From Pueribacillus sp041725775 (GTDB lineage: Bacteria; Bacillota; Bacilli; Bacillales; UBA6769): a DNA stretch of 64,000 nucleotides. This document shows positions 8,074-16,769 of the stretch, one piece after another. The stretch is taken from positions 1-64,000 of the forward strand of contig NZ_JBEUEL010000015.1 in assembly GCF_041725775.1 (NCBI RefSeq), read 5' to 3'. A program made the translations under genes and the position numbers. Position 1 is the stretch's first letter; the number at the start of each line of letters is the position of its first letter. The notes beneath the pieces were generated by a model that made no database searches, was not told the DNA's origin, and saw nothing but the letters and a program-made list of their open reading frames with translations.

Positions 8074-8466
8074 TTAACGTTTTGAGAATTGTGGTGCACG
8101 ACGTGCAGATTTAAGACCGTATTTATGACGTTCTTTCATTCTTGCGTCACGTGTAAGGAAGCCGGCTGATTTCAATGTTGGACGGAAATCAGGGTCTGCT
8201 TGAAGGAGCGCCCGCGCAATGCCATGACGAATTGCACCAGCTTGACCCGTATAGCCTCCGCCTTTCACGTTGACAAGCACGTCATATGTGCCTACTGTTT
8301 CTGTTTCAACGAGTGGTTGTTTTACGATTAGTTTTAATGTTTCAAGTCCAAAATAGTCATCTAAGTCACGTTTGTTGACGATGATGCGACCACTGCCTGG
8401 AACGAGGCGCACCCGTGCAACTGAGTTTTTACGGCGTCCTGTACCGTAATATTGTACTTGAGCCAA
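8074..8466 (-). CDS. rpsI: 30S ribosomal protein S9
   Basis: S9 binds the head of the 30S subunit, and its C-terminal tail reaches the P-site tRNA. The 130-residue product has the family opening YYGTGRRKNSVARVRL, the GGGYTGQAGAIRHGIARAL core (about 68-86) and the invariant basic end RRAPQFSKR. It is 20 bases after rplM and closes the two-gene L13-S9 operon. Length and motifs are normal. Confidence 0.98.
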   Translation of the reverse strand: MAQVQYYGTGRRKNSVARVRLVPGSGRIIVNKRDLDDYFGLETLKLIVKQPLVETETVGTYDVLVNVKGGGYTGQAGAIRHGIARALLQADPDFRPTLKSAGFLTRDARMKERHKYGLKSARRAPQFSKR

Positions 8467-8486
8467 AATTGTTTCCTCCTTTTTTC

Positions 8487-8924
8487 TTATCCGCGTAATT
8501 CGTACGTTTCGGGTTGTTGTGCTTGATGCGGGTGCTCCGATCCACGATAAACGTGAAGTTTTTTAAACATTTGGCGTCCGAGTCTGTTTTTTGGGAGCAT
8601 GCCTTTAATTGCAAGTTCAAGCATTTTCTCTGGACGTTCTGTACGCATTTCGAGTGCTGTTCTTTGTTTAATGCCACCAACGTGTCCAGTGTGACGGTAA
8701 TAAATTTTGTCAGTTAATTTTTTACCTGTTAGTTCAATTTGATCTGCGTTTACGATAATCACATGGTCGCCAGTATCGACATGTGGAGTATAGATTGGTT
8801 TATGTTTGCCACGCAAAATCGTTGCAACTTCACTTGCCAAACGACCGAGTGTTTGACCCGCTGCATCGACAACAAACCATTTACGTTCAACTTCGCTCGC
8901 TTTTGCCATATATGTCGTGCGCAT
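8487..8924 (-). CDS. rplM: 50S ribosomal protein L13
   Basis: L13 is an early-assembly protein of the large subunit. The start at 8924 (MRTTYMAK) is chosen because AGGAGGT lies 7 bases upstream; a longer in-frame ATG at 8951 lacks a site. This gives 145 residues, the usual length. Recognisable parts are WFVVDAAGQTLGRLAS, the GDHVIIVNADQIELTGKK segment and the KMLELAIKGMLPKNRLGR segment. It leads the operon with rpsI and is preceded by a long structured 5' leader and a near-consensus promoter. Confidence 0.98.
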   Translation of the reverse strand: MRTTYMAKASEVERKWFVVDAAGQTLGRLASEVATILRGKHKPIYTPHVDTGDHVIIVNADQIELTGKKLTDKIYYRHTGHVGGIKQRTALEMRTERPEKMLELAIKGMLPKNRLGRQMFKKLHVYRGSEHPHQAQQPETYELRG

Positions 8925-8939
8925 GAGTTTACCTCCTAA

Positions 8940-9115
8940 TAAACTGTTCAATGTCTATGAAATTAAATGAAGTTTCGAATCCGTTTACCAACGGATTAAC
9001 AGTGTGTTCAACTCGACACCACTTCGATTCAATCATTTCAAGTTTCATATTTAAAAAGTTACAAATTGTTCCAATACTTTTCTATATCCGGGGCTAGTGG
9101 AGATAGAAATACCAA
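8940..9115 (-). promoter_or_regulatory. 5' leader of rplM, candidate L13 leader RNA
   Basis: About 180 transcribed but untranslated bases separate the promoter from rplM. They contain AATCCGTT/AACGGATT (around 8979-8997) and a further imperfect stem at about 9082-9109. Bacillota rplM genes often carry an autoregulatory L13 leader in this position; assignment here rests on position and structure only. Confidence 0.4.
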
Positions 9116-9122
9116 AGAATAT

Positions 9123-9149
9123 ATTATATCACAAAAAAAGCTATGTCAA
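9123..9149 (-). promoter_or_regulatory. Sigma-A-type promoter of rplM-rpsI
   Basis: Minus strand TTGACA (9144-9149) and TATAAT (9123-9128) are both perfect hexamers with a short 15-base spacer; an overlapping TAATAT gives 17 bases. It lies just downstream of the truA stop. Confidence 0.75.
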
Positions 9150-9188
9150 GTTGATTTTACTACCAGTCTTACATTTTTTTGAAACGAT

Positions 9189-9929
9189 TTAATGATAACC
9201 GACTGACCAAAGGACTAATCCTTGAGGTGGAGCTGTTTTTCCCGCCTGTTCACGTGAGCGAGCAGCTAAAATCGTCTCCATTTCGTGCGGAGTACGTTCA
9301 CCACGACCAACTTCAAGAATTGTGCCAACAAGAATTCTGACCATATGATATAAAAAACCGTTTCCCACAAAGCGAAAAACTAATTCGTCTTGCACTTCGA
9401 CGAGTTCCGCTTCATAAATGGTACGCGTTTTTTCTTCTATATCTGTTTTTAGTGAACAGAAAGAAGTGAAATCATAGGTACCTTTGACAGCAACTAATGC
9501 AGCCCTCATTGCAGTAATGTTAAGCGGTTGCGGGATATGCAATGTATAATGGCGACGAAATACATCTAACACATCACTCGTGACAATCCGATAGCGATAT
9601 TCTTTCTTTATCGCATCATAGCGAGCATGAAAATCATCGTTAGTCTTCTCAACAGAACGAACGACGATGTCGTCTGGAAGTAACGCTTGCATCGCCTTAG
9701 CCCAATTTTGCTCTGGAATCGACAGATTGGAGTCAAAATGAACGACTTGAGCTCTTGCATGAACACCAGCATCTGTCCGACCTGATGCGTACGTTCGAAC
9801 GTACTCCCCTTTGTGAATCTTTGTGAGAGCCATTTCAAGTTCACCTTGAACCGTACGCATATTCGGTTGAATTTGATACCCTGCAAATGCAGTTCCATCA
9901 TATGCGATGACTGCTTTTAACCTTGACAT
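9189..9929 (-). CDS. truA: tRNA pseudouridine(38-40) synthase TruA
   Basis: TruA isomerises uridines 38-40 in the anticodon stem-loop of many tRNAs. The product has the conserved catalytic aspartate in GRTDAGVHA (Asp53), the FHARYDAIKKEYRYRI segment and the C-terminal FLYHMVRILVGT-LEVGRG motif. The start at 9929 (MSRLK) has AAGGTG 6 bases upstream and gives 246 residues, the normal length; the upstream ATG at 9947 lacks a site. It is the distal gene after ecfT, a placement typical of Bacillus. Confidence 0.96.
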   Translation of the reverse strand: MSRLKAVIAYDGTAFAGYQIQPNMRTVQGELEMALTKIHKGEYVRTYASGRTDAGVHARAQVVHFDSNLSIPEQNWAKAMQALLPDDIVVRSVEKTNDDFHARYDAIKKEYRYRIVTSDVLDVFRRHYTLHIPQPLNITAMRAALVAVKGTYDFTSFCSLKTDIEEKTRTIYEAELVEVQDELVFRFVGNGFLYHMVRILVGTILEVGRGERTPHEMETILAARSREQAGKTAPPQGLVLWSVGYH

Positions 9930-9985
9930 GCAAATCACCTTTTCCAAATAGAGGCTCGCACGAGTAACGTCTTACTTGTGTAAAT

Positions 9986-10783
9986 TTAAAACCACCGTAG
10001 CCAAACGAGAATTGCGGTTAAAAAGGCTAGCAATAGCAATAACAGATTATCACGCAAACTCCACGTTAAAACTCGCAGCTTCGTTCTTCCTTCACCGCCT
10101 CGATAGCCACGTGCTTCCATCGCCAATGCAAGATCTTCTGCACGCTTAAACGAACTTACGAAAAGTGGAATGAGTAGAGGAACGATCGCTTTCATTCTCT
10201 CTTTAATCGGACCACTCGTAAATTCAACACCTCTTGCAGACTGAGCTTTAATAATTTTTTCTGCCTCTTCAAGTAATGTTGGAATAAATCGTAGTGCAAT
10301 CGACATCATAAGTGCAAATTCATGGACAGGAAGTCGAAACCGCTTCAGAGGATTCATTAGTGTTTCTAACCCATCGGTAATTTCAATCGGCGTCGTCGTT
10401 AACGTTAACAACGATGTAAAAACAACTAAAAATAAAAGTCGCAAAGAAATAAAAGTTCCTTGAATTAGCCCTTCCGAGTAAAATTTGACAGAACCAATCT
10501 GGAAAACAACATCTCCTTCTTTCGTTAAAAAAAGATGCAGAACAAACGTAAGAATGACAATAAATAAAATCGGTTTCATCCCTCGAATAATAAATGAAAG
10601 TGGCACACGACTTAACAGCACGGCTACTAAAATAAAAAGACCGAGCACCCCATAACCGATGAAACTATTGGCTAAAAAAATAATCATAATGAATAAAAAG
10701 ACTGAGACAAGCTTTGAACGCGGATCAAGACGATGAATAATTGAATCACCCGGTACATATTGTCCAATAATAATCGGAGGCAT
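9986..10783 (-). CDS. ecfT: Energy-coupling factor transporter transmembrane protein EcfT
   Basis: EcfT is the membrane scaffold that couples the two ECF ATPases to interchangeable vitamin- or metal-binding S components. The 265-residue product has about five to six hydrophobic segments and the two Ala-Arg-Gly coupling motifs on the cytoplasmic helices, in AQSARGVEF and AMEARGYRG. The gene begins directly at the end of ecfA2 (shared position 10783). No S component is encoded nearby, as expected for a shared (group II) module. Confidence 0.96.
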   Translation of the reverse strand: MPPIIIGQYVPGDSIIHRLDPRSKLVSVFLFIMIIFLANSFIGYGVLGLFILVAVLLSRVPLSFIIRGMKPILFIVILTFVLHLFLTKEGDVVFQIGSVKFYSEGLIQGTFISLRLLFLVVFTSLLTLTTTPIEITDGLETLMNPLKRFRLPVHEFALMMSIALRFIPTLLEEAEKIIKAQSARGVEFTSGPIKERMKAIVPLLIPLFVSSFKRAEDLALAMEARGYRGGEGRTKLRVLTWSLRDNLLLLLLAFLTAILVWLRWF

Positions 10784-11652
10784 TATGCTAAGCCCTCCTT
10801 TTCTAGCATCGTGATAATTTCATCTACGAGTGCGTCGAGTGTATAGGCATTACGAGACAGCTTGACACCAAATTTTTCTTCAAGCTTCATTAGAAATTCG
10901 ATCGTTTCTGGAACGTCTAAACCAACACTTCGAATCGCTTCTGGCTTGCTAAAAATGTCATCTGGCTTTCCGTGCATAAATATTGTACCTTCGTCCATGA
11001 CAACAATTTCATCAGCGTAGCGTGCTGCATCTTCCATACTATGAGTGACGAGAATCGTCGTCAATTCTTTCTCTTTGTGCAACTTATAAAACATATCCAT
11101 GATTTCCTTTTGTCCTCGTGGATCAAGACCTGCCGTTGGTTCGTCTAAAACTAAAACTTCTGGCTCCATAGCGAGAACACCAGCAATCGCAACACGGCGC
11201 ATTTGTCCACCGCTTAAATCAAACGGAGATTTTTCAAGAACGTCATTGTCCAAGCCAATGAGTGGCAACAATTCTCGTGCTTTTCGTTTCGCTGTTTCTT
11301 CGTCTACTCCGAAGTTCATCGGTCCAAAACAAATATCTTTTTCGACCGTTTCTTCGAATAACTGATGCTCCGGGTATTGAAACACGATACCGACTTTTTT
11401 ACGCAATGGTTTTAAATTTTTCGCTTTCTCATCCGCCCGAATCGTTCGATCTCCGATCGTAATTTCCCCTTTTGTCGGTTTTAACAACCCATTTAAATGT
11501 TGAATGAATGTCGACTTCCCTGAACCTGTATGACCAATGACCGCCATGTACGTATTCGTAGGAATTGTGAGTGTCATATCAACGAGGGCTAACCGTTCAA
11601 AAGGAGAGTCTGGCATATAGCGATGTTCTAAGTTTTTAACGTTAATCTCCAT
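10783..11652 (-). CDS. ecfA2: ECF transporter ATP-binding protein EcfA2
   Basis: This ABC ATPase powers ECF vitamin/metal uptake as half of the EcfA1-A2 heterodimer. The 289-residue product shows Walker A GHTGSGKST (about 38-46), the signature LSGGQMRR, Walker B VLVLDEPTAGLD and the switch histidine in VTHSMED. Its start overlaps the end of ecfA1 by 25 bases and its stop touches ecfT, so the three genes are translationally coupled. Confidence 0.96.
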   Translation of the reverse strand: MEINVKNLEHRYMPDSPFERLALVDMTLTIPTNTYMAVIGHTGSGKSTFIQHLNGLLKPTKGEITIGDRTIRADEKAKNLKPLRKKVGIVFQYPEHQLFEETVEKDICFGPMNFGVDEETAKRKARELLPLIGLDNDVLEKSPFDLSGGQMRRVAIAGVLAMEPEVLVLDEPTAGLDPRGQKEIMDMFYKLHKEKELTTILVTHSMEDAARYADEIVVMDEGTIFMHGKPDDIFSKPEAIRSVGLDVPETIEFLMKLEEKFGVKLSRNAYTLDALVDEIITMLEKEGLA

Positions 11653-12470
11653 AGCTCATCCACCAATTCTTCATGTGTAAAGGATTGTCCGCTTAACGCT
11701 AATCCTTTTTCTAAAAGTTTTTCTTTTAACTGAATGGAAAAAGGGAGGTCAAGGTTGTATGCTTTTAGACGCTCTCCATCGTTTACAAAAATGGTTGCAG
11801 GTTCACCTTCGAGTACTTTTTCGCCTCGATTCATAACGATCATTCGGTCGGCAAGCATTGCTTCTTCTAAGTCATGCGTAATTGAAATAACGGTGATGTT
11901 TTCTTTCTCATTCAACTCTTTGACAACGTCGATTACTTCTTTGCGCCCTCTCGGATCAAGCATTGACGTCGCTTCATCTAAAATAATGATTTCGGGTTTT
12001 AATGCAATGACACCCGCAATCGCCACGCGCTGTTTTTGACCCCCTGACAGCCGATGAGGTTCATATTCGAGAAACTTTGATACGTTCACTTTCGCCATGC
12101 TTTCATCAATTCGTTTTAGCATTTCTTCACGCGGTACTCCATTATTTTCAAGTCCGAACGCAATGTCATCCATAACGGTCGTGCCGACGAACTGGTTATC
12201 CGGGTTTTGAAAGACGATACCTACTCGGCGACGAACGTCCCAAATGTGTTCTTCATCATCTGTTTGAAAACTTGCAACGGTAATCTGTCCAGAATAGGGC
12301 TGCAAAAGTCCGTTTAATAGTTTCGCGAGTGTTGATTTCCCTGACCCGTTATGCCCAACAATCGCAAGCCATTCCCCTTCAAACACAGAAAAGCTTACAC
12401 CTTTTACCGCATCATTAGCGTCTTCAGAATAGCGAAAAAATACGTCATTCACTTTAATAAGTTCTTTCAT
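11628..12470 (-). CDS. ecfA1: ECF transporter ATP-binding protein EcfA1
   Basis: EcfA1 is the second ATPase of the shared ECF module. Visible motifs are Walker A GHNGSGKST, signature LSGGQKQR, Walker B IIILDEATSMLD and the switch ITHDLEEA. The start at 12470 (MKELIKV) has a GGGGGA site 6 bases upstream and gives 280 residues; an upstream in-frame start at 12503 has no site. Its 5' end lies downstream of rplQ across a 460-base spacer, and the rplQ terminator lies in between, so it probably has its own promoter. Confidence 0.96.
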   Translation of the reverse strand: MKELIKVNDVFFRYSEDANDAVKGVSFSVFEGEWLAIVGHNGSGKSTLAKLLNGLLQPYSGQITVASFQTDDEEHIWDVRRRVGIVFQNPDNQFVGTTVMDDIAFGLENNGVPREEMLKRIDESMAKVNVSKFLEYEPHRLSGGQKQRVAIAGVIALKPEIIILDEATSMLDPRGRKEVIDVVKELNEKENITVISITHDLEEAMLADRMIVMNRGEKVLEGEPATIFVNDGERLKAYNLDLPFSIQLKEKLLEKGLALSGQSFTHEELVDELWRLTLKT

Positions 12471-12789
12471 CGTTGCTCCCCCCACCTGCATTCGTACTGT
12501 CAAAAGTTTTTTAATGAAAAACTGTAAAACCCTTGGTATTAATGAACTTAAGGGTAAAAAGTGTTCTCCCCCCTTTATGAGAGGAGATACTGAGGCTTTA
12601 CATTGAGTGACGAGAATGATAGGCTATAAAGCCTTACGCAACAAGGATTGCTGCGTCTTTGCGTAAAGAGTCATGCTCGTGGAGGCTCAATACCAAGCCT
12701 TCAATTTTCGGAGAGTTTTCATAAATCTTTTGACGTTACTCCTGCATTGCAACTATGCGCGGAATATCCACATAAATCGAAAAAAGGTA
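12471..12789. other. Spacer upstream of ecfA1 with paired elements
   Basis: No gene is supported here. TTACGCAA (12634-12641) pairs with TTGCGTAA (12659-12666), and the loop offers the alternative stem ACGCA/TGCGT, so two structures may exclude each other. An AATGAAAAACTGT word near 12514 recurs in the sigH-rpmG gap. The role of the region is unknown; it should contain the ecfA1 promoter. Confidence 0.4.
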
Positions 12790-12838
12790 AAAAAAAGGGC
12801 ACAGAATCAAACTCTTAATCGTAAAGTGATCCTGTCCC
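12790..12838 (-). terminator. Terminator after rplQ
   Basis: On the minus strand an imperfect stem joins 12827-12838 (GGGACAGGATCA) with 12797-12809, followed by a run of T complementary to A12791-12796. It closes the S10-spc-alpha superoperon. Confidence 0.7.
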
Positions 12839-12930
12839 GCCTTTTTCTCATATGCAACTATTTGATTGTGCTCACAGACGAGAGCACGTCACTTCTCGAA
12901 GCAAGATCGTCGCTTTCACTGTTTAATTCA

Positions 12931-13296
12931 TTACACGAATTCGATAATGACCATCGGAGCGTTGTCACCACGGCGAGGACCGATTTTACGAATTCTTGTG
13001 TAACCACCTTGGCGATCCTCATAACGTCCTGCAATGTCACTAAATAGCTTTTGCACCGCATCTTGTTCCGTCTCTTCTGTCTCCGCTGTTTCTTTACGCA
13101 CAAATGCTGCTGCTTGGCGTCGTGCATGTAGATCTCCACGTTTACCGAGTGTGACCATTTTTTCAACAAAAGAGCGCAATTCTTTCGCCTTCGCTTCAGT
13201 CGTTTCAATTCGTTCATTAATGATTAAATCGGTGACAAGATCGCGAAACATCGCTTTACGATGGGCCGTATCTTTGCCAAGTTTTTTATAAGCCAT
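12931..13296 (-). CDS. rplQ: 50S ribosomal protein L17
   Basis: L17 lies near the peptide exit tunnel opening of the large subunit. The 121-residue product has the standard N-terminus AYKKLGKDTAHRKAMFRDLVT and the C-terminal YTRIRKIGPRRGDNAPMVIIEFV segment read across 99-121. Length is normal for Bacillus. It follows rpoA by 50 bases and is the last gene of the superoperon. Confidence 0.98.
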   Translation of the reverse strand: MAYKKLGKDTAHRKAMFRDLVTDLIINERIETTEAKAKELRSFVEKMVTLGKRGDLHARRQAAAFVRKETAETEETEQDAVQKLFSDIAGRYEDRQGGYTRIRKIGPRRGDNAPMVIIEFV

Positions 13297-13346
13297 ATGA
13301 GTGTCCCTCCTTTACACTGTTTTTCGATGTGTAAACCGCTCAACGT

Positions 13347-14291
13347 TTACTCTTCCTTACGTAAAGCTAAATTTAGTTCGGCAAGTTTCTCTTGAACTTC
13401 TTGAAGAGATTTACGCCCGAGGTTACGAACTTTCATCATATCTTCTTCTGTTTTTTGGGTAAGTTCGTGAACCGTATTAATCCCCGCTCGCTTGAGACAG
13501 TTATAAGAACGAACAGACAGATCGAGCTCTTCGATCGTCATTTCAAGCACTTTTTCTTTTTGGTCTTCTTCTTTTTCGACCATAATTTCTGCTTGTTGTG
13601 CTTGATCCGTTAAACCTACGAAAATGTTTAAGTGCTCCGTCAAAATCTTTGCACCTAGGGACACAGCTTCTTCAGGACCTAAGCTTCCGTTCGTCCAAAC
13701 TTCAAGTGTGAGCTTATCGTAGTTTGTAACTTGTCCGACTCTCGTATTTTCAACTTGATAGTTTACACGTTCAACTGGTGTGTAAATTGAATCGACCGGA
13801 ATGACACCAATTGCTAATTCTTCGGATTTATTTCCTTCTGCTTGTACGTACCCTCTGCCGCGCTTAGCGGTCATTCTCATTCGAAGTGCACCATCTTCAG
13901 CTAGTGTTGCAATCGGAAGGTCTGGATTTAATATTTCAACGTCACTATCATGAAGAATGTCCGCCGCTGTTACAACTCCTTCACCTTGAAAATCAATTTC
14001 CATCGTTTTTTCTTCATCGGAATAAATTTTCAATGCAAGCTTTTTTAAGTTCAAAATGATCATCGTTACGTCTTCAACTACACCTTTAATTGTCGAAAAC
14101 TCATGTAACACTTGATCAATTTGAACCGTTGTCACAGCAGCGCCAGGTAGGGATGACAATAAAATTCTGCGAAGGGAGTTCCCGAGTGTTGTCCCGTACC
14201 CTCTTTCGAGTGGCTCGACAACAAACTTCCCGTAATTTTCTTCTTTATTGCTATCTAGCGTCATAATCTTTGGTTTTTCGATCTCTATCAT
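13347..14291 (-). CDS. rpoA: DNA-directed RNA polymerase subunit alpha
   Basis: Alpha dimerises to nucleate core polymerase assembly, and its C-terminal domain binds promoter UP elements and activators. The 314-residue product has the N-terminal dimerisation domain (GYGTTLGNSLRRILLSSLPG at about 32-51), a linker rich in Glu/Lys around 230-250, and the alpha-CTD with its helix-hairpin-helix (VRNLGRKSLQEV). Placement between rpsK and rplQ is standard. A 185-base spacer upstream holds a CGGTTTT/AAAACCG hairpin, possibly attenuating or processing the transcript. Confidence 0.98.
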   Translation of the reverse strand: MIEIEKPKIMTLDSNKEENYGKFVVEPLERGYGTTLGNSLRRILLSSLPGAAVTTVQIDQVLHEFSTIKGVVEDVTMIILNLKKLALKIYSDEEKTMEIDFQGEGVVTAADILHDSDVEILNPDLPIATLAEDGALRMRMTAKRGRGYVQAEGNKSEELAIGVIPVDSIYTPVERVNYQVENTRVGQVTNYDKLTLEVWTNGSLGPEEAVSLGAKILTEHLNIFVGLTDQAQQAEIMVEKEEDQKEKVLEMTIEELDLSVRSYNCLKRAGINTVHELTQKTEEDMMKVRNLGRKSLQEVQEKLAELNLALRKEE

Positions 14292-14476
14292 CCAACAAAA
14301 CCCTCCTTCAAAACGTCGGCTTCCGGTTTTATAAAAACCGAAATTCCTTTCTTAGGCGGTTCTTAGCAGCAGTAACTTTATAGCATATGCCCGTTTTCTC
14401 GTCTTTTATACATCAACAGTATAGACATAGTCTAAAAAACTATACTACGTTCCAACCCTATTCTAAGTTAGCGTAA

Positions 14477-14872
14477 TTACACGCGACGACGTTTTGGCGG
14501 ACGGCATCCGTTATGTGGCACGGGTGTAACGTCACGAATCGCTGTTACATCAAGTCCGACTGCTTGAAGCGCACGGATTGCTGCCTCACGTCCTGAACCC
14601 GGTCCTTTTACGGATACTTCAACAGTTTTCATACCGTTTTCAATCGCTGTTTTTCCTGCTGTTTCAGCTGCCATTTGTGCTGCGAACGGTGTAGATTTAC
14701 GTGAGCCTTTAAATCCAAGGTTACCTGCACTTGCCCAAGAAACAGCATTACCGTGCATATCTGTAATCGTTACGATTGTATTGTTAAACGTCGATTTAAT
14801 ATGAGCGATTCCGTTTTCAACATTCTTTTTTACACGACGTTTGCGAGTTGTTGTTTTTCGTTGTGCTGCCAT
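14477..14872 (-). CDS. rpsK: 30S ribosomal protein S11
   Basis: S11 forms part of the 30S platform near the E site and Shine-Dalgarno helix. The 131-residue product has GIAHIKSTFNNTIVTITD (about 22-39), GFKGSRKSTPFAAQMAAE and the basic end PHNGCRPPKRRRV typical of bacteria. It lies 15 bases after rpsM. Confidence 0.98.
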   Translation of the reverse strand: MAAQRKTTTRKRRVKKNVENGIAHIKSTFNNTIVTITDMHGNAVSWASAGNLGFKGSRKSTPFAAQMAAETAGKTAIENGMKTVEVSVKGPGSGREAAIRALQAVGLDVTAIRDVTPVPHNGCRPPKRRRV

Positions 14873-14887
14873 TTCATCATACCTCCT

Positions 14888-15253
14888 TTACTGTTTCTTA
14901 TTTGCTATCGTACGGCGAGGTCCTTTACGAGTACGAGAGTTGTTTTTCGTATTTTGTCCACGTACTGGAAGACCACGACGGTGGCGAATTCCACGATATG
15001 AGCCAATTTCGATAAGGCGTTTCACGTTAAGAGAAACTTCACGGCGAAGGTCACCTTCGATTTTGTACGTGTCAACAACTTCACGAATTTTGTTTAATTC
15101 ATCGTCTGTTAAATCACGAACTCTCGTATCTTCCGATACATTTGCCTTTGCCAAAATTTCTTTCGCTCTAGACACACCGATTCCGTAAATATATGTTAAC
15201 GCAATGACAATTCGCTTTTCACGGGGAATGTCAATACCAGCTATACGCGCCAT
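14888..15253 (-). CDS. rpsM: 30S ribosomal protein S13
   Basis: S13 sits in the head of the small subunit and takes part in bridges with the 50S subunit. The 121-residue product starts MARIAGIDIPREKR, has the GIGVSRAKEIL segment, the YRGIRHRRGLPVRGQ motif and a basic tail reaching toward the P site. It is preceded 14 bases upstream by rpmJ. Confidence 0.98.
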   Translation of the reverse strand: MARIAGIDIPREKRIVIALTYIYGIGVSRAKEILAKANVSEDTRVRDLTDDELNKIREVVDTYKIEGDLRREVSLNVKRLIEIGSYRGIRHRRGLPVRGQNTKNNSRTRKGPRRTIANKKQ

Positions 15254-15267
15254 GCTTACACCTCCTA

Positions 15268-15381
15268 TTAACCTTGACGTTGCTTATGCTTTGGATTTTC
15301 ACAAATGATCATAACTGCGCCTTTACGGCGAATGACTTTACATTTTTCACAAATCGGTTTTACCGATGGTCTAACTTTCAT
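15268..15381 (-). CDS. rpmJ: 50S ribosomal protein L36 (zinc-binding form)
   Basis: This 37-codon gene begins MKVRPSVKPICEKCKV and carries the zinc ligands Cys11, Cys14, Cys27 and His32, the C+ form of L36. The gene lies between infA and rpsM, its normal place in Bacillus, with GGAGGG just before the ATG. L36 is a late-assembly protein of the large subunit. Confidence 0.97.
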   Translation of the reverse strand: MKVRPSVKPICEKCKVIRRKGAVMIICENPKHKQRQG

Positions 15382-15475
15382 TGTTTACCCTCCTTGAAGA
15401 TGCGGAGTTTCACGCTTTTATATGGGGCGAGTGCATTCGTCCCATATTAAACGCAGATCCTTACTGTTAAAACTG

Positions 15476-15694
15476 TTATTTAAAACGATACGTAATGCGT
15501 CCACGTGTTAAATCGTATGGTGACATTTCAACTGTCACTTTATCTCCAGGTAAAATACGGATGTAGTGCATGCGGATTTTACCTGAAACGTGGGCTAAAA
15601 TTTTGTGGCCATTTTCTAGTTCAACACGAAACATTGCGTTTGGCAATGGTTCAATAACTGTGCCTTCCATTTCGATAACATCTTCTTTAGCCAT
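15476..15694 (-). CDS. infA: Translation initiation factor IF-1
   Basis: IF-1 blocks the A site and helps IF-2/IF-3 during initiation. The 72-residue product is a single OB fold: MAKEDVIEMEGTVIEPLPNA, then HVSGKIRMHYIRILPGDKV, ending GRITYRFK. Length is exactly standard. Its start overlaps the end of the upstream KOW gene by 8 bases, so the two are coupled. Confidence 0.98.
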   Translation of the reverse strand: MAKEDVIEMEGTVIEPLPNAMFRVELENGHKILAHVSGKIRMHYIRILPGDKVTVEMSPYDLTRGRITYRFK

Positions 15695-16007
15695 CGATTT
15701 GCTCTCCCTTCTTCAGATCAAGGACTTGGTCATTCATAAATTTAGAAAGTGCAAAGCGCAACTTTCCATTCGAAACACGACCTGTTTGTTCAATGCTTTG
15801 TCTGACTTCCGGAGATACGTAATCAACGAGCTCAAGATGAGTAATATTTTTCTTTTTGGCTCGGTCGTACTTTCGTTTTTCTCCGTCCGCAATTCGTACA
15901 TAACGATCACTCAATTGTTCGATCACGATACAGTACTGATCGGCTTCTCTCCCTCGTAATACACGGACAATTTGACCTATTTTGGGAAGCGATTCCGATT
16001 CACTCAC
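15687..16007 (-). CDS. ybzG: KOW-domain RNA-binding protein (L14e-like, YbzG type)
   Basis: The 106-residue protein has an N-terminal KOW-type segment (PKIGQIVRVLRGREADQYCIV, positions 8-28) and a basic middle (KRKYDRAKKKNITHLELV). This matches the KOW/L14e-like protein encoded between map and infA in Bacillus. A role in ribosome binding is inferred from its fold and its position; the precise function is not established. It lies 15 bases after map and overlaps infA by 8 bases. Confidence 0.85.
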   Translation of the reverse strand: MSESESLPKIGQIVRVLRGREADQYCIVIEQLSDRYVRIADGEKRKYDRAKKKNITHLELVDYVSPEVRQSIEQTGRVSNGKLRFALSKFMNDQVLDLKKGEQIDG

Positions 16008-16022
16008 GACATCACCTTCATT

Positions 16023-16769
16023 TTAGGCTTTTGTTAAAATTTCATAACCCGTTTCAGTTATAGCAATCGTATGCTCAAAATGAGCACAACGTTTACCATC
16101 TGTTGTTACGACAGTCCAGTTATCCGCAAGTGTTTTCACATACCGTTTGCCTGCATTTACCATCGGTTCAACACAGAACACCATCCCAGGTTTCAAGCGG
16201 GGACCTTTGCCTGGTGGACCGTAATGCGGCAATTGTGGGTCTTCATGTAAGTTTTGCCCGATCCCGTGGCCAACGTATTCACGAACAATTGAGAAGCCTT
16301 CCGCTTCTACGTATGTTTGAATCGCGTGAGAAATATTCGAAAGACGTTCACCAGGTTTGGCTTCGTCTAACCCACGATATAAGGACTGCTCTGTCACTTC
16401 TAACAAACGCTCACTATGAACATCGATGTCACCGACTGGATACGTCCAAGCGGAATCACCGTGATAGCCATTATAGTAAGCTCCGATATCAATGCTAATG
16501 ATATCCCCTTCATGTAACATGCGTTTTCCAGGAATGCCATGCACAAGTTCTTCGTTCACTGATGTGCAAATGCTTCCAGTAAACCCATTATAGCCTTTAA
16601 AAGAAGGGATTGCACCTTGCGACTTAATGAACTTTTCAGCGATACGGTCAAGTTCTTCTGTCGTCATCCCCGGGTGAATGTGTTTCTGTAATTCCTCGTG
16701 TGTCAGTGCCACGATCTTTCCAGCTTCACGCATGATGTCGATTTCACGTTCTGTTTTTAAAATGATCAT
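16023..16769 (-). CDS. map: Type I methionine aminopeptidase
   Basis: Map removes the initiator methionine from nascent proteins. The 248-residue product contains the dinuclear metal site: aspartates in ISIDIGAYYNGYHGDSAWT, a histidine in YVGHGIGQNLHEDP and glutamates in FCVEPM and FEHT. There is no N-terminal zinc extension, as usual for the Bacillus type I enzyme. The start overlaps the end of adk by 4 bases (ATGA). Confidence 0.97.
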   Translation of the reverse strand: MIILKTEREIDIMREAGKIVALTHEELQKHIHPGMTTEELDRIAEKFIKSQGAIPSFKGYNGFTGSICTSVNEELVHGIPGKRMLHEGDIISIDIGAYYNGYHGDSAWTYPVGDIDVHSERLLEVTEQSLYRGLDEAKPGERLSNISHAIQTYVEAEGFSIVREYVGHGIGQNLHEDPQLPHYGPPGKGPRLKPGMVFCVEPMVNAGKRYVKTLADNWTVVTTDGKRCAHFEHTIAITETGYEILTKA

